DNA from: Ficedula albicollis
Lineage: Eukaryota; Chordata; Aves; Passeriformes; Muscicapidae
Direction: 5' to 3'
Length of the DNA: 64,000 nucleotides
Assembly (NCBI RefSeq): GCF_000247815.1
Contig: NC_021675.1
Coordinates: forward strand, 68,860,051-68,924,050
The notes under the pieces are model-generated. The model had not been told where the DNA came from. It saw nothing but the letters and a program-made list of their open reading frames with translations, and did not search any database. Position 1 is the first letter of the stretch, and the number at the start of each line of letters is the position of its first letter. Of this stretch, positions 62,898 to 64,000 are shown piece after piece. Both the position numbers and the translations under genes were made by a program.

Positions 62898-64000
62898 ATT
62901 TTATATTTATCTGATAAAAAATGCCACAAATATTTGTGGTTAGAAATTCTTCAAGACAAGAAATCTGAATGAAAATGATCTGGCAAGAGCTGGAATCAAC
63001 TGCCTTGTGAACTACACTGATTCCAAGCCCTCATTTATTTTTGTAAAACAACCTTGTCTGCTTTTTTCTTTCTTCCACGGAGAGTTTGAAAACATCAATT
63101 TTTCCACCTCTAAACAGAATCTCCAAATGGCAAGAATGGTTTGGTCTCTTCTTTTTGAAAGAAATGGAAACAAGTGCTCAGATGTATTAAAAAACTGAGC
63201 CTGGAAAGCTTTGAAGTACTGCTAAAATTCAAGGCACTGAGCTGAAATCACTTCAGATTTGCCCTTGTAGATGATAATGGCATCTTCACTCTTTCCCCCC
63301 AAACACTTACTTAGCTACCAAAAGCAAAGCTGGCATTTTATGTATGTTGATGTTATTCACTGAGGTTCATTGTAAAACTGTCTAATCCAAAATATTTTTG
63401 ATTATTTGTCATTTTATTACTGATGGAACTCAGGAATGAGGAAAAACCAGGAGTCCCAGGCACAAGGTTTGCAAATTTTTCCTTCTATCACTCCAACTCG
63501 AACTCACTCTCTCTTGGTTCCTAACTCAGTGCTACAACACATTGCTGTTATTTCCCAATTTTCTTTACATCCTGGCAGGAAAGAAGCCTCAAGAGGAGGA
63601 CAGCAGCTTCTACTCATTCTGGTTGTTCATGGAGAGAAAGATGGAATGGGTCCCTCTTAGTGGGAAATGAACCTCAGGAGGTTCAAAGAGCCAGTTTGAG
63701 CCCATCCATGGGATGTGCAGAAGTTATGAGCACACCCTTATGAAGAAGCTTGAGAACAAATTACCTTTTAAGGTGAAAAAAAAAAAAATCTTTACGTGGA
63801 GTCTACTAGAGGTACTGAAAGGGAGATGCTTAGCAAGAAACGAAGGTGTAATAACCCCAATATGATAATTGCCACTGTCCTGGTGGTTATATATTACATG
63901 TTCAAACTCAAGAGACTGCACAGCCAAAAACCCTTTGGATTTCTTATAAACCAACTCCCCTGTTTATTATAAACACAGCCAAGACTGGGAATCAGCAGGA
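62898..64000. other. single-copy sequence, no gene assigned
   Basis: A minus-strand donor-like GTAAGTGTT lies near 63305-63313 without a convincing acceptor. A run of about 14 A lies near 63776-63788. Open frames at 63007-63198, 63436-63660 and 63724-63954 are unsupported. Confidence 0.4.

Overview
The window reads as a gene-poor stretch of a bird genome, most likely a songbird. It has no bacterial-type operons and no long intact coding genes. It carries about two dozen truncated CR1 LINE 3' ends in both orientations, many ending in the avian octamer ATTCTRTG. It also has several solo LTRs of endogenous retroviruses that resemble passerine families, one degraded CR1 ORF2 fragment and one ancient amniote LINE/SINE-like tail. 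The rest is AT-rich, mostly single-copy sequence, as expected of a long intron or an intergenic desert.

Layout. 1-6.4 kb: single-copy DNA, a poly-G run (1980-2373) and an ancient repeat near 3.0-3.2 kb. 6.4-7.9 kb: a nearly perfect 763-bp tandem duplication. 8-20 kb: CR1 ends, small tandem duplications and a second poly-G run. 20-31 kb: a (CTAAAA)n array, a long (TATATG)n array, two related solo LTRs each interrupted by poly-G, and a (TTTCCC)n array. 31-46 kb: a 454-bp tandem duplication, a solo LTR, minisatellites, CR1 ends and a T/G-rich poly-G block. 46-56 kb: CR1 ends, an LTR fragment with two poly-G runs, a (CAAA)n array of nearly 290 bp and a further LTR. 56-64 kb: CR1 ends (one split by a duplicated flank), a GC-richer element with TAAT motifs, and a poly-C run joined to a 450-bp heptamer array.

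No protein-coding gene can be assigned. Most long open frames are translations of homopolymers, microsatellites or CR1. Eight short segments have splice-like borders and an open frame (1127-1285 -, 25611-25640 -, 38650-38689 -, 43055-43135 +, 46412-46630 -, 49198-49221 -, 56646-56701 -, 60517-60568 +). They lie on both strands and match no protein I recognise, so they are low-confidence candidates; chance pseudo-exons are common in 64 kb.

The most striking signal is eight G (or C) homopolymers of 44-440 bases, about 2 kb in total. Comparing the two related LTRs shows that the G-runs stand in for different internal segments of the same element. This points to a sequencing or gap-filling artefact rather than a biological system. 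The second pattern is the large number of recent two-copy tandem duplications of 30-760 bp. I found no convincing evidence of a previously undescribed biological system.
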